From: JAGGAG01 sp964638035
GTDB taxonomy: Bacteria; Gemmatimonadota; Gemmatimonadetes; Gemmatimonadales; GWC2-71-9
Direction: 5' to 3'
Length of the DNA stretch: 64,000 nucleotides
Assembly: GCA_964638035.1 (NCBI GenBank)
Contig: CAZWXD010000013.1
Coordinates: forward strand, 1 to 64,000
In this document: piece by piece, positions 16,501 through 25,565 of the stretch
Layout of the letters: each line of letters opens with the position of its first letter
How positions within the stretch are numbered: the first letter of the stretch is position 1
The notes under the pieces: model-generated
What the model was told of the DNA's origin: nothing
The model's database searches: none
Seen by the model: the letters and a program-made list of their open reading frames with translations, nothing else
Made by a program: the position numbers and the translations under genes

Positions 16501-17366
16501 TCGTCGTCATCTCCATGGTCACTGGACAGTGCCGAACTCGAGCCCGGGCGCACCAGGCGGATGTCGCCGGCAAACGACTCCAGCGTCACCCGGGCGCTGC
16601 CCTTCCCGAGCGTGAACGTGAACTTGCTCGCCGACCGCCCGGCGACCGTCACCGGGAACTCCGATTCGAACGACCCGCTGAAGGTATTCACCGTGACCGC
16701 CGCGTTCGTCGACTCGCCCATGGTCACCAGGATATCCCCGTTGTGCGTGGCCAGCTCGTACACGCCCTGGTCCTGGATCGAGCCCGCATAGCGGACGTCC
16801 CCGTCCACCGTGCTGGCCCGCACGCTGCCCGACTGGACGCCCGCCAGCGTCACGTCACCATTCACCGTCTCGGCGCGCACCTCGCCGGTGATCCGGCTGA
16901 GGTGCACGTCGTCGTTGACGGTCTGCGCATTGACCCGTCCCGTGATGTCCGTGGCCGTGATCCCGCCCTCGACGGCCTGGAGGTCGACATTGCCCTTCCC
17001 GCCGCGCACCAGGATGTCGCCGCTCACCGTCTCGGCCTGGATCGGGCAGGCGCATCCGTCCACGGTAATGTCGGCCTGTGCGCCGGAGGCCGCCACCGGC
17101 ATCCAGGCAGGCATCCAGAGGACAATGTCCACCGCGGGGCTCCCGCGGCCGCCGGCCGACACGGTCACCTGCGAGCCGCTCGCCTCGACTCGCACGGCAT
17201 CGGCGTGCTCCGCGTCGCTGGTCACCCGGACCTCGTCGCGCGGCCACGCCTTGATCGTGATGCTCCCCCTGCGTGCTGACACCGCCAGGCGCTGTCCCTG
17301 GCGCACGGCGAAGGTGGTGTCTGGCGGCGGCGCCAGGAGTGTGGTGAGCAACAGGGTCAGGTACAC
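16497..17366 (-). CDS. DUF4097-type beta-strand repeat protein (2)
   Basis: A 289-aa paralogue of the next gene, with a signal peptide, the same (V/T)NDV or VNGDV rungs (AQTVNDDVHLSRI, AETVNGDVTLAG, ASTVDGDVRYAG, LATHNGDILVTM) and a similar C-terminal half. GTG start with GAGGAT upstream. Tail of acidic residues (DHGDDDE). Two tandem copies suggest duplication within the operon. Periplasmic or surface location is inferred from the signal peptide. Confidence 0.8.
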   Translation of the reverse strand: MYLTLLLTTLLAPPPDTTFAVRQGQRLAVSARRGSITIKAWPRDEVRVTSDAEHADAVRVEASGSQVTVSAGGRGSPAVDIVLWMPAWMPVAASGAQADITVDGCACPIQAETVSGDILVRGGKGNVDLQAVEGGITATDITGRVNAQTVNDDVHLSRITGEVRAETVNGDVTLAGVQSGSVRASTVDGDVRYAGSIQDQGVYELATHNGDILVTMGESTNAAVTVNTFSGSFESEFPVTVAGRSASKFTFTLGKGSARVTLESFAGDIRLVRPGSSSALSSDHGDDDE

Positions 17367-17376
17367 GGTGTCATCC

Positions 17377-18060
17377 TCATGATTGGGGCTGGGTCAGCAC
17401 GGCCACGCGTCGCAGGAGGTCCACCTTGCGCTTGGTAGCCGTCGCGAGGTGCTGGCTGAGCCAGGGGCTCGAAGGGTCGGCCGCCAGGGCTCGCTCGGCA
17501 TCGGCAATGGCACTGTCAATCCGGGCGAGGTTCCGGGCCAGCACCCGTACGGTGCTGGTGTCGAGTTGCTCGCCACGGGTGCGGAGAAGTTGCTCGAGCT
17601 GGCCCACGGCCGTCCCCGTGCTCCGGCTGAGCAACGCCACATCGAGGGTCGAGGGCCGTCCGGCGGCGCCCACGCTGGACGCCGTCGCAGGGGGAGGCAT
17701 CGTGGCGGTGTCGAGTCCCCGCCGGGCCGGCGCACCCGTGCTGCGGCCCAGGATCACGCCAACCAGGAGCCCGGCGGCCACGAGGCCGGCCCAAGCGACC
17801 GCCGCCCGGCGCTGCGCCGGCGGGGCCAACGGCGCCACCTGCGGGTTGCGGATCCGGGCCTCGATACCAGGCCAGAGGTTCCGGGTCGGCGGTGCCGGCT
17901 GCAGTGCCGAGGCCACCTGGACGATGCGCTGCAGTCCGTCGGCCGCCGCCCGGCAGTCAGGGCAGGCAGCGAGGTGCGCCTCGATGGCGCGCGCCGCATC
18001 CTGGTCCAGCTCCCCGTCCAGCCAGGCTGACAACTGGTCCTGCGTCTCGTGGTGGGTCAC
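17377..18060 (-). CDS. Membrane anti-sigma factor with zinc-finger domain
   Basis: A 227-aa protein with an N-terminal anti-sigma zinc-binding domain (H29-x3-C33-x2-C36, motif HLAACPDC), one membrane helix (about residues 86-105, AVAWAGLVAAGLLVGVIL) and an extracytoplasmic C-terminal region with heptad-like spacing. It is translated 2 nt after the ECF sigma gene and so is almost certainly its cognate anti-sigma factor, holding sigma at the membrane until an envelope signal arrives. GTG start. Confidence 0.88.
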   Translation of the reverse strand: MTHHETQDQLSAWLDGELDQDAARAIEAHLAACPDCRAAADGLQRIVQVASALQPAPPTRNLWPGIEARIRNPQVAPLAPPAQRRAAVAWAGLVAAGLLVGVILGRSTGAPARRGLDTATMPPPATASSVGAAGRPSTLDVALLSRSTGTAVGQLEQLLRTRGEQLDTSTVRVLARNLARIDSAIADAERALAADPSSPWLSQHLATATKRKVDLLRRVAVLTQPQS

Positions 18061-18062
18061 GG

Positions 18063-18602
18063 CTACCGCTCCAGGCTCATGCGCAACGCCATCCTCGCGC
18101 GGTGCAACTGCGACTTCGAGGTGCCGGGCGAAATTCCCAGCATCTCGCCGATCTCCTCGTGTCGGTACCCCTCGACATCGTGCAGCACGAAGACCTGGCG
18201 CATCCCGGCTGGCAGTCCCTGCATGGCGTCCTCCAGGTCCATTCGTTCGTCCCGCGTCACCCGGCGGGCGGGGAGGTCCGGCAGTGCATCGTCACCGGCA
18301 AGCCTGGCCCGCATCCGGGCCTTCTGGCCGCGGGCCTCGAGGCACAGGTTCACCGCAAGCCGGTGCAGCCACGTCCCGAAGGCCGCCTCACCGCGAAAGC
18401 CGTCCAGCTTCTGCCAGGCGCGGACGAACACGTCCTGCGTCAGCTCGTCCGCATCGGCATCCGGCACCATCCGGCGTGCCAGCGAGTGCACCCGGGCCAC
18501 ATGGGCGTGGTACAGGCGCTCGAAGGCCCGGGCGTCCCCGCTTTGCGCCAGGGCCACCTCCACCGCCAGGGCGGTTCGGTCCAGGGATGTGCGCTCGGTC
18601 AC
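18063..18602 (-). CDS. ECF sigma-70 family RNA polymerase sigma factor
   Basis: A 179-aa extracytoplasmic-function sigma factor: region 2 (about 24-95, RAFERLYHAHVARVHSLARR...DADELTQDVFVRAWQKLDGF...FGTWLHRLAVN) and region 4 (about 125-175, LPAGMRQVFVLHDVEGYRHEEIGEMLGI then GTSKSQLHRARMALR). GTG start at 18602. It leads the operon with its anti-sigma factor and two DUF4097 genes, and probably autoregulates. An 8-bp tandem repeat array lies 29 nt upstream, where the promoter should be. Confidence 0.92.
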   Translation of the reverse strand: MTERTSLDRTALAVEVALAQSGDARAFERLYHAHVARVHSLARRMVPDADADELTQDVFVRAWQKLDGFRGEAAFGTWLHRLAVNLCLEARGQKARMRARLAGDDALPDLPARRVTRDERMDLEDAMQGLPAGMRQVFVLHDVEGYRHEEIGEMLGISPGTSKSQLHRARMALRMSLER

Positions 18603-18630
18603 GTCATGCCGGCTGTTGGCCCTCGCTCAC

Positions 18631-18678
18631 CTGACATCCTGACGTCCTGACGTCCTGACGTCCTGACGTCCTGACGTC
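18631..18678. repeat. Six tandem 8-bp repeats (CTGACRTC) upstream of the ECF sigma gene
   Basis: Six uninterrupted copies of an octamer; the first reads CTGACATC and the other five CTGACGTC. Each junction creates the palindrome GACGTC. The array lies between the divergent ECF sigma (start 18602) and Ser/Thr kinase (start 18803) genes, in the likely promoter of the sigma operon. Confidence 0.97.
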
Positions 18679-18802
18679 CCCTTCGACCCGGCTCGTGCCC
18701 GAAAGGTTGCACGCCGCGGCCATGGGTCGCCTGTCCCATCTGGCCAGCCGTCCCCGGAGGCGCTAGACTGCGAAGGGTGCCGCGGCCAGGGGAAGGTGGG
18801 GA

Positions 18803-21800
18803 ATGACCGATCTCCTTGAACGGATACGAGTTGCGCTGCAGGACCGCTACCACTTCCATGGGGAACTGGGGCAGGGGTCGGCGGCCGTCGTATATCTGGC
18901 CGAAGACCTCAGGCACCACCGCCAGGTGGCCATCAAGGTACTCCGGCCCGAGGTGGCTGCCGACGCAGGGGCCGACCGCTTCATCCGCGAGATCGAGACG
19001 GTGGCTCAGTTGAGCCATCCGCATATCCTCCCCCTCTTCGATTCGGGCGAAACGGGCGGCTTGCCGTGGTTCGTCATGCCCTACATGCCCGGGGAGTCGC
19101 TGCGCCAGCGCCTGGCCCACGAGCACCAGCTCCAGGTTGACGAGGCGCTGGACATCGTGCGCGATGTTGCCGGCGCGCTGGGCTATGCCCACAGCCTCGG
19201 CATCGTGCATCGCGACATCAAGCCCGGCAACATCCTGTTCTGGGGTGGTCGGGCCATCGTCTCTGATTTTGGCGTGGCGCGCGCCATCAGCGCTGCGGCC
19301 AACGACGACGAGGCCGAGCGCCCCGGCGAACTCTTCGGCACACCCCTCTACATGAGCCCGGAACAGTTCACCGGGTCGGCGCGGGTGGACCGGCGGAGTG
19401 ACCTGTACTCGCTGGGCTGTGTGCTGTATGAGATGATTGCCGGGGTCCCGCCCTTCACCGGACCCACTGCCGAGTTGCTCCGCCTGCAGCACGTCACCCA
19501 GCCGGCGCCCTCGTTGCGCGACAGCCAGCGCAAGGTGAGCCCCGAACTGGTGGAGGTGGTGGATCGGCTCCTCGCCAAGCAGCCAGCCGATCGGTTCGTC
19601 ACGGCGCAGCAACTGGTGGACGGCCTTCCCTCCCCGATGCACCGGCCGACGCCCAGGGTGCTGGTGGGTCCGCGACCGGCGCGACGGATCGTGAAGCGGC
19701 GGGCCCTGGCCGGTGGAGCCCTGGCCGCGGCGGTCCTCGCCGGCGTGGTCTGGGCCGGCACGCGAGACCCGGCGCCGATCGCCAATCGCTTTGCCGTCAT
19801 GACGACTGGCTCGCTCGCCGGACAGGATTCGCGCTACGTTGCGGCCCTTGCCGGCGAGTTGCAGCGGTTTGCCCCGGCAACAGTGGTCGAAGGGTACGAG
19901 ATCCTCGAGGCGGTAAACCGCTACGGGGTGCCCAGCGATGCAGGCTCCCTTCGCCGCATCGCCAGGCGGGTACGGGCCGATCGCCTGGTTCGCCTGGACC
20001 GGGGAGCGGCGGGAGGCGACTCGCTCGCCTTTTCGGTGACGGTGTACCCGCTGGCGGGCGGGGATGCTGTCGCACCGGCGGTCGAGATGGTGCATTGCTC
20101 CGCGGTTCGTGCCGGCGAGTGCGAGGCTGCCCTGGGCGAGGCCATGCGTCGCCAGCTGGTGCGCGAGACGGGCTATCACGATGGCCGCCCGCCCGGCACC
20201 GGGAGCCTCTCCGCCTACCTGAACTTTGCCAGCGGCATGATGGCGTATGGCGAGTGGAACCTCGCTCGCGCCGACAGCCTGCTGGGCGCGGCGGTGGACG
20301 AGGATCCGTCATTTGCGCGTGCTCGGCTCAACCTGGCCGAGGTGCGCATGTGGGCCGGCCGGCCGGACGATGCGTGGCGGCAGCACGCCGCCGAGGCCGC
20401 GCGGCTCAGCGACGAACTGGGACCGCGGGAGGGGAGCCGGGCCAGGGCGCTCGTTGCCCTGGCGGATGGCCGGAACCCGGACGCGTGCCAGGAGTTCGAC
20501 GCCCTCATTGCGCGGGATTCCGCCGACTTCTCGGCCTGGTACGGTCGTGGCGAGTGCCTCCAGCGCGACAGGATCGTGGTGCGTGATCCGCACAGCCGCT
20601 CCGGGTGGCGCTTCCGCTCGAGCGTCGAGGCAGCCATCCGCAGCTTCGAGCACGCGCTCGAGATCGCCCCGGTGGCGCACCGGGCGTTCGGCGAGCGCGC
20701 CTATGATCGTGTCCGGAAGCTGTTCTACGTGGACGAGTACCAGGCTCGGGGCGGATACCTCGAGCGGGGAGCGGGGGGCGTGGATTCCCTCGCCTTTGCG
20801 GCCTGGCCCGACCTGGAGCGCGACACCCTCCTGTTCCGACCGTGGCCGTTCCAGGAGGCGATGCGGTTCGAGCCCTGGACGCGTGCACCAAACCAGTGGC
20901 GCGCCCTCCTCAGGAACCGTTCCCGGCTGGCCGGGATGACCGAGAACTGGGTGCGGAAGTTTCCCGAGAGCGCCAGCGCGCACCTGGCGCGTGCCGAGGC
21001 GCTGGAGTCCCTTCGCGAGGGGGGCCTCGAGACGGGCTGGGCCGAGGTCATCAATTACGCCGCCACCGCACAGCGATTGGCGTCGACGCCCGGCCTGGCC
21101 GCCACGGCGGCGATGACGCGCTTGCGCCTCCTGCTCAAGGGGGGTGACTTCGAGGCGGTGGCGAAACTGGCTGACTCGCTGCTCGCAGCGGTGCAGAGCC
21201 GGGACACGGCCGTGGTGCGGCAGCTGGCATCGGTGGCGGCCCTCACTGGCCACGTGGCGCGTGCGGTACACCTCTCGTCGATCGGTACCCTGGACTACCG
21301 TCGCCTCTCCAGTGATGGCCGGACGTTCGTGCTGCCTGGGCCGCCCAGCGCCTCGGCGTTTGCCCTGCTCACCTATGCCGCGTTCGGCATGGTGGACAGC
21401 GTGCGCGTGCTCGAGCGCCGGCTGGACGAGATGCTCCCGGGGTACGTCGGGACTGGCGACCTGCCGGTGGTGCGAACCATGGTGTTCGAGCGCCCGGCCA
21501 CGCTGGCGTGGAGCGCGCGCGGACTGGGCCCCGGGCACACCATGGCGGAGCCCCGCTCGCTCATGGCGCAGATCCAGCTGGCCCAGTCACGGGGCAACAC
21601 CATTGGCCGGGATGCCGGGCTCAGCCGGATCGCGGAGGCGGATGCGTGGTGGCGGCCGAGTTCGGCCAGCATTGACGGCGAGCTCACCCTTGCCCAGCTC
21701 CGGTTGCGCCTCGGCGACACGGCGACCGTGGTGCGGCGCACCAGCCAGGTCCTGGCCTCGTTCGCCGCCTACGGAAGTGACCTCCTCGGCACCGACATCG

Positions 21801-22018
21801 AGGGCTCCCTTCCGCAGATGGCGGCGCTGCCCCAGCTCATGGCCCTCCGCGCCGAGCTCGCGCGGCGTGACGCCGACATGGAGACGGCCCGGCGCTGGGC
21901 GCGCGTCGTCACGCAGCTCTGGCGCACCGCCGACCCCGAGCTGCAACCCATGGTTGAGCGCATGCGTACCTTCCTGACAGCCGACAGCACCGGCACTGAT
22001 CCCCTCGCACCGAGGTAG
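18803..22018 (+). CDS. Receptor-like Ser/Thr protein kinase with extracytoplasmic repeat domain
   Basis: A 1071-aa PknB-type kinase. The kinase domain covers about residues 16-275: glycine loop GQGSAAVV (23-30), catalytic Lys K45 in VAIKVL, HRDIKPGN (D138), DFG (155-157), GTPLYMSPEQ. One membrane helix spans about 301-319. The remaining 750 residues are extracytoplasmic and helical, with TPR-like patches (ARADSLLGAAVDEDPSFARARLNLAEVRMWAG; SFEHALEIAPVAHRAFGERAYD). This architecture is common in Gemmatimonadota and Acidobacteriota. A GGAAGGTGGGG site precedes the ATG. It runs 2 nt into the next lipoprotein gene. The sensed signal is unknown. Confidence 0.9.
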   Translation: MTDLLERIRVALQDRYHFHGELGQGSAAVVYLAEDLRHHRQVAIKVLRPEVAADAGADRFIREIETVAQLSHPHILPLFDSGETGGLPWFVMPYMPGESLRQRLAHEHQLQVDEALDIVRDVAGALGYAHSLGIVHRDIKPGNILFWGGRAIVSDFGVARAISAAANDDEAERPGELFGTPLYMSPEQFTGSARVDRRSDLYSLGCVLYEMIAGVPPFTGPTAELLRLQHVTQPAPSLRDSQRKVSPELVEVVDRLLAKQPADRFVTAQQLVDGLPSPMHRPTPRVLVGPRPARRIVKRRALAGGALAAAVLAGVVWAGTRDPAPIANRFAVMTTGSLAGQDSRYVAALAGELQRFAPATVVEGYEILEAVNRYGVPSDAGSLRRIARRVRADRLVRLDRGAAGGDSLAFSVTVYPLAGGDAVAPAVEMVHCSAVRAGECEAALGEAMRRQLVRETGYHDGRPPGTGSLSAYLNFASGMMAYGEWNLARADSLLGAAVDEDPSFARARLNLAEVRMWAGRPDDAWRQHAAEAARLSDELGPREGSRARALVALADGRNPDACQEFDALIARDSADFSAWYGRGECLQRDRIVVRDPHSRSGWRFRSSVEAAIRSFEHALEIAPVAHRAFGERAYDRVRKLFYVDEYQARGGYLERGAGGVDSLAFAAWPDLERDTLLFRPWPFQEAMRFEPWTRAPNQWRALLRNRSRLAGMTENWVRKFPESASAHLARAEALESLREGGLETGWAEVINYAATAQRLASTPGLAATAAMTRLRLLLKGGDFEAVAKLADSLLAAVQSRDTAVVRQLASVAALTGHVARAVHLSSIGTLDYRRLSSDGRTFVLPGPPSASAFALLTYAAFGMVDSVRVLERRLDEMLPGYVGTGDLPVVRTMVFERPATLAWSARGLGPGHTMAEPRSLMAQIQLAQSRGNTIGRDAGLSRIAEADAWWRPSSASIDGELTLAQLRLRLGDTATVVRRTSQVLASFAAYGSDLLGTDIEGSLPQMAALPQLMALRAELARRDADMETARRWARVVTQLWRTADPELQPMVERMRTFLTADSTGTDPLAPR

Positions 22019-22020
22019 CC

Positions 22021-22665
22021 ATGATGTCCCGATTCCCCTGGCGTCCGGCCGCCTGGCCGGTGGCGCTCCTGTTCCTTGCAGCGGCCTGTCCCGCCCCGGA
22101 ACGGCCCACGGCGGGTCTCCCGGCACACGGCGTGGATTCCACGCCGCGCCCCACGCCCGCGCCTCCCTTCGACATCGACAAGGCCACGCTGGACGAAGTG
22201 CTTCGCTACGCGCGGGGCCTCGAGTATGCCGCCCATGTGGGCGTGAGTGACGAGCAGGCCCTGGCGGTGGCCAACCGGGACGGGGCGCTGTGTCCGGAGG
22301 AGTGTCGCTACGGCCCATTGGCGCAGATCCAGCCCGAGGTGGGGGCCGTGGCCGTGCCGGACCAGGACTTCAGGAAGGGTCGCATCGTGGGCCGCATGAT
22401 CAGCAAGGGACCGGGCGACTACGACAAGCTCAACCTGGGCGCACTCGACACCACGTATGTGTGGGTCCGGGAGACCGACGCTGGCTGGCAGGCGCGCTTT
22501 GTCTCCTCCAGTCCGGCGCGTGAAAAGGCCTCGCTCACCGACCGCCCGTTCAAGTCCGACGAGCCGCATCCGGGCCGGTATACCCGCAGCGCGGCGCGCT
22601 GGACATGGCAGGCGCAGGACGAGGGAACGTGGTTCACCTGCGGAACCCGGTGCTGCAGCGTATGA
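22021..22665 (+). CDS. Hypothetical lipoprotein
   Basis: A 214-aa predicted lipoprotein: a hydrophobic leader with lipobox LAAAC (Cys about residue 23), then a Pro-rich linker and a compact domain beginning FDIDKATLDEVLRYARGLEY. Cysteines in DGALCPEECRYGPLAQIQPE and the C-terminal CGTRCCS look disulfide-bonded. No known family recognised. It follows the kinase gene by 2 nt and its stop overlaps the ATG of hutU (ATGA), so the three genes appear to be cotranscribed although their functions seem unrelated. Confidence 0.65.
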   Translation: MMSRFPWRPAAWPVALLFLAAACPAPERPTAGLPAHGVDSTPRPTPAPPFDIDKATLDEVLRYARGLEYAAHVGVSDEQALAVANRDGALCPEECRYGPLAQIQPEVGAVAVPDQDFRKGRIVGRMISKGPGDYDKLNLGALDTTYVWVRETDAGWQARFVSSSPAREKASLTDRPFKSDEPHPGRYTRSAARWTWQAQDEGTWFTCGTRCCSV

Positions 22666-24320
22666 CCGCAGTGCACCCGGCCCTGCACGCACCCACCGGT
22701 ACGTCACTCCAGTGCCTCGGCTGGCACCAGGAGGCGGCGCTCCGCATGCTGCACAACAACCTCGATCCGGCGGTGGCCGAGCGCCCCGAGGACCTCGTGG
22801 TGTACGGCGGCAGCGGGAAGGCAGCCCGGAACTGGGAATGCTTCGAGGCCATCGTGGCCACCCTCAGGCGCCTCCGCAACGACGAGACCCTCCTGGTCCA
22901 GAGCGGCAAGCCCGTGGGCGTCTTCCGCACCCATGACCAGGCTCCGCGCGTCCTGCTGGCCAATTCGCACCTGGTGCCCCGATGGGCCACGTGGGGCGAG
23001 TTCCGGCGCCTGGAGGCGCTGGGCCTCACCATGTATGGCCAGATGACGGCGGGGAGCTGGATCTACATCGGCACGCAGGGCATCCTCCAGGGCACCTACG
23101 AAACCTTCGCCGAGTGCGCCAGGAAACACTTCGGGGGCAGCCTCGCCGGCCGCTTCGTCGTGACGGGCGGGCTCGGTGGGATGGGCGGCGCGCAGCCGCT
23201 GGCGGCCACGCTGAACGGGGCCGCCATCCTGGGCGTCGATGTTGACCCGACCCGCATCCAGCGGCGGGTGGACACGGGGTACTGCGACCGGGTCGAGACC
23301 AGCCTCGATCGTGCCCTGCACCTGCTCATGGACGCGCGGGCCCGGGGCACAGCGCTTTCCGTGGGTCTCGTGGCCAACATCGCCGACGTGCTGCCCGAAC
23401 TGGTGCGGCTCGGTGTCACGCCCGATGTTGTCACCGACCAGACGTCCGCGCACGACCTCCGGCTCGGGTACATCCCCTCGGGGTATGACCTGGCCGCCGC
23501 CGCCGACTTCCGTGAGCGCGATGCCGCGGGCTACGAGTCGGCGGTGCTCGACTCGATGTCGGCCCACGTGCAGGCGATGCTGGCCCTGCAGGCGCGCGGG
23601 GCGGTGGTGTTCGACTACGGGAACAACCTCCGGGGGCAGGTGGCCGACCACCGCGGCCTTACCGATGCCTTCCGCATACCTGGCTTCGTGCCCGAGTTCA
23701 TCCGGCCGCTCTTCTGCCGGGGGTCAGGCCCCTTTCGCTGGGCCGCGCTCTCGGGTGATCCCAACGACATCGCCGTGACCGACGATGCCGTGCTCGAGAC
23801 CTTCCCCGACAAGCCCGACCTCACGCGCTGGATCACCGCGGCGCGCCAGAAAGTGCACTTCCAGGGCCTGCCGGCCCGGATCTGCTGGCTGGAGTACGGC
23901 GAGCGTGCCGAGATGGGGGCGCGGTTCAACTGGCTGGTCAAGCACGGCAAGGTCAAGGCACCGCTCGTCATTGGGCGCGACCACCTCGACACGGGGTCGG
24001 TGGCCTCACCCAACCGCGAGACCGAGGCGATGAAGGACGGCTCCGATGCCATTGCGGACTGGCCCCTGCTCAATGCCATGCTCAACACTGCCTGCGGTGC
24101 GAGCTGGGTGTCCCTGCACCACGGCGGGGGTGTCGGGATCGGGTACTCCATCCACAGCGGGATGGTGATCGTGGCCGACGGCACCGACACGGGCGCCGCG
24201 CGGCTCCAGCGTGTCCTCACCGCCGATCCCGGCACCGGGGTCATGCGACACGCCGATGCGGGCTATGACGAGGCCATCGCCACGGCAAGGGAGCGTGGGA
24301 TCGACCTGCCGATGACCTGA
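22662..24320 (+). CDS. hutU: Urocanate hydratase
   Basis: A 552-aa urocanase, full length for the family, converting urocanate to imidazolonepropionate with a tightly bound NAD+ (step 2 of histidine degradation, cytosol). Hallmarks: MLHNNLDPAVAERPEDLVVYGGSGKAARNW near the N-terminus, VTGGLGGMGGAQPLAA (NAD-binding), LVANIADVLPEL, DQTSAHD, the RGSGPFRWAALSGDP active-site region containing the expected Cys in FCRGSG, and ASWVSLHHGGGVGIGYSIHSG. Start ATG 22662 (ATGA overlap with the lipoprotein gene) is preferred to an in-frame start 57 nt upstream. Followed by hutI after 27 nt. Confidence 0.96.
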   Translation: MTAVHPALHAPTGTSLQCLGWHQEAALRMLHNNLDPAVAERPEDLVVYGGSGKAARNWECFEAIVATLRRLRNDETLLVQSGKPVGVFRTHDQAPRVLLANSHLVPRWATWGEFRRLEALGLTMYGQMTAGSWIYIGTQGILQGTYETFAECARKHFGGSLAGRFVVTGGLGGMGGAQPLAATLNGAAILGVDVDPTRIQRRVDTGYCDRVETSLDRALHLLMDARARGTALSVGLVANIADVLPELVRLGVTPDVVTDQTSAHDLRLGYIPSGYDLAAAADFRERDAAGYESAVLDSMSAHVQAMLALQARGAVVFDYGNNLRGQVADHRGLTDAFRIPGFVPEFIRPLFCRGSGPFRWAALSGDPNDIAVTDDAVLETFPDKPDLTRWITAARQKVHFQGLPARICWLEYGERAEMGARFNWLVKHGKVKAPLVIGRDHLDTGSVASPNRETEAMKDGSDAIADWPLLNAMLNTACGASWVSLHHGGGVGIGYSIHSGMVIVADGTDTGAARLQRVLTADPGTGVMRHADAGYDEAIATARERGIDLPMT

Positions 24321-24333
24321 GGGCGAACCACCT

Positions 24334-24339
24334 TACGTT
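24334..24339 (+). promoter_or_regulatory. -10-like TACGTT 8 nt before the hutI ATG
   Basis: TACGTT followed by an 8-nt pyrimidine-rich spacer and then ATG 24348, with no Shine-Dalgarno site. It suggests an internal leaderless promoter for hutI inside the hut cluster. Confidence 0.4.
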
Positions 24340-24347
24340 TCACCCCC

Positions 24348-25565
24348 ATGCCCATCCTCCGGAACATTGGCTGCCTTGCCACCTGCCGTCCCGGGCCCCA
24401 GCACGACGCCGGCATCATTCGCGGCGCGGCACTGGCCTGGGAGGGCGACCGCATTGCCTGGGTCGGCGCCGAGCGTGACCTGCCGCCCGCCCTGGCCAGC
24501 CAGCCGGAGCACGATGCAGGCGGGCGCACGGTGGTGCCGGGCCTCGTCGAGTGCCATACCCACCTCGCCTTTGGCGGCTGGCGCGCTGGTGAGTTCGAGC
24601 AGCGCATCGCCGGCGCATCGTACCTCGAGATTGCGGCGCAGGGCGGCGGCATCATGTCCACGGTGGGGCAGACGCGTGCGGCATCGGCGGAATTCCTGCA
24701 TGCCCGGGCGGCAGGCTGGCTGGCCGCGATGCGACGGCTCGGGATCACGACAGTCGAGTGCAAGAGCGGCTATGGCCTTGACCGGGAGACCGAACTCAGG
24801 CTGCTCGATGTCTATCGCCACCTCAGGGCGGACGGGCCGACCCGGATCGTGGCGACCTACCTCGGCGCCCACGTCGTTCCCCCTGAGTATCGCGACCGCC
24901 GCGAGGCCTACCTCGCGCTCATGGTCGACGAGATGATCCCGCGCATTGCGCAGGAGCGGCTGGCGGAGTGCTGCGATGTGTTCGTCGAGCAGTCTGCCTT
25001 CACCGCTGCGGAGGGCCGCCGCGTCCTCATGGCGGCGCGGGCGCATGGGCTCGGCGCCAAGGTGCACGCGGACCAGCTGAGTGACTGCGGCGGCGCCGCC
25101 CTGGCGGCCGAGGTTGGCGCCCTTTCGGCGGACCACCTCGAACATGTGAGCGAGGCCGGGATCGCCGCCCTCGCGCGCGCCGGGGTCGTGGCGGTGAGCC
25201 TCCCGGTCGCGACCCTCTACCTCGACAAGCGGCCCCTTCCGGCGCGCCGGCTCCTCGAGGCCGGCGTGCCAGTGGCCGTGGCCACCGACTTCAACCCCGG
25301 CTCGGCCCCGAGCTTTCACCTGCCCATGGCGATGACGCTGGCGTGCAACCTGCAGCGCATGACGCCCGCGGAGGTGCTCATGGGGGCCACCATCGTCGCC
25401 GCCCGGGCGGTGGGGCGGGCGAATCAGGTGGGCTCACTGGAACCCGGCAAGCTGGCAGACTGGGCGGTCATTGACGCCGCCGATGTCACCGAGTGGCTCT
25501 ACTTCCTCCGCGACAACAGCTGCACCAGCACCGTGATCGGGGGCCGGACGGTTTGGAGCACCTAG
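24348..25565 (+). CDS. hutI: Imidazolonepropionase
   Basis: A 405-aa amidohydrolase, the usual length for HutI, which opens the imidazolone ring to give N-formimino-glutamate (step 3 of histidine degradation). Metal and substrate motifs: VECHTHLAFGGWRAGEFEQR (HxH), YLEIAAQGGGIMSTV, ECKSGYGLD, VHADQLSD, LEHVSEAGI, ATDFNPGSAPSFHLPMAM (catalytic Asp). It lies between hutU and hutG on the same strand. Confidence 0.96.
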   Translation: MPILRNIGCLATCRPGPQHDAGIIRGAALAWEGDRIAWVGAERDLPPALASQPEHDAGGRTVVPGLVECHTHLAFGGWRAGEFEQRIAGASYLEIAAQGGGIMSTVGQTRAASAEFLHARAAGWLAAMRRLGITTVECKSGYGLDRETELRLLDVYRHLRADGPTRIVATYLGAHVVPPEYRDRREAYLALMVDEMIPRIAQERLAECCDVFVEQSAFTAAEGRRVLMAARAHGLGAKVHADQLSDCGGAALAAEVGALSADHLEHVSEAGIAALARAGVVAVSLPVATLYLDKRPLPARRLLEAGVPVAVATDFNPGSAPSFHLPMAMTLACNLQRMTPAEVLMGATIVAARAVGRANQVGSLEPGKLADWAVIDAADVTEWLYFLRDNSCTSTVIGGRTVWST

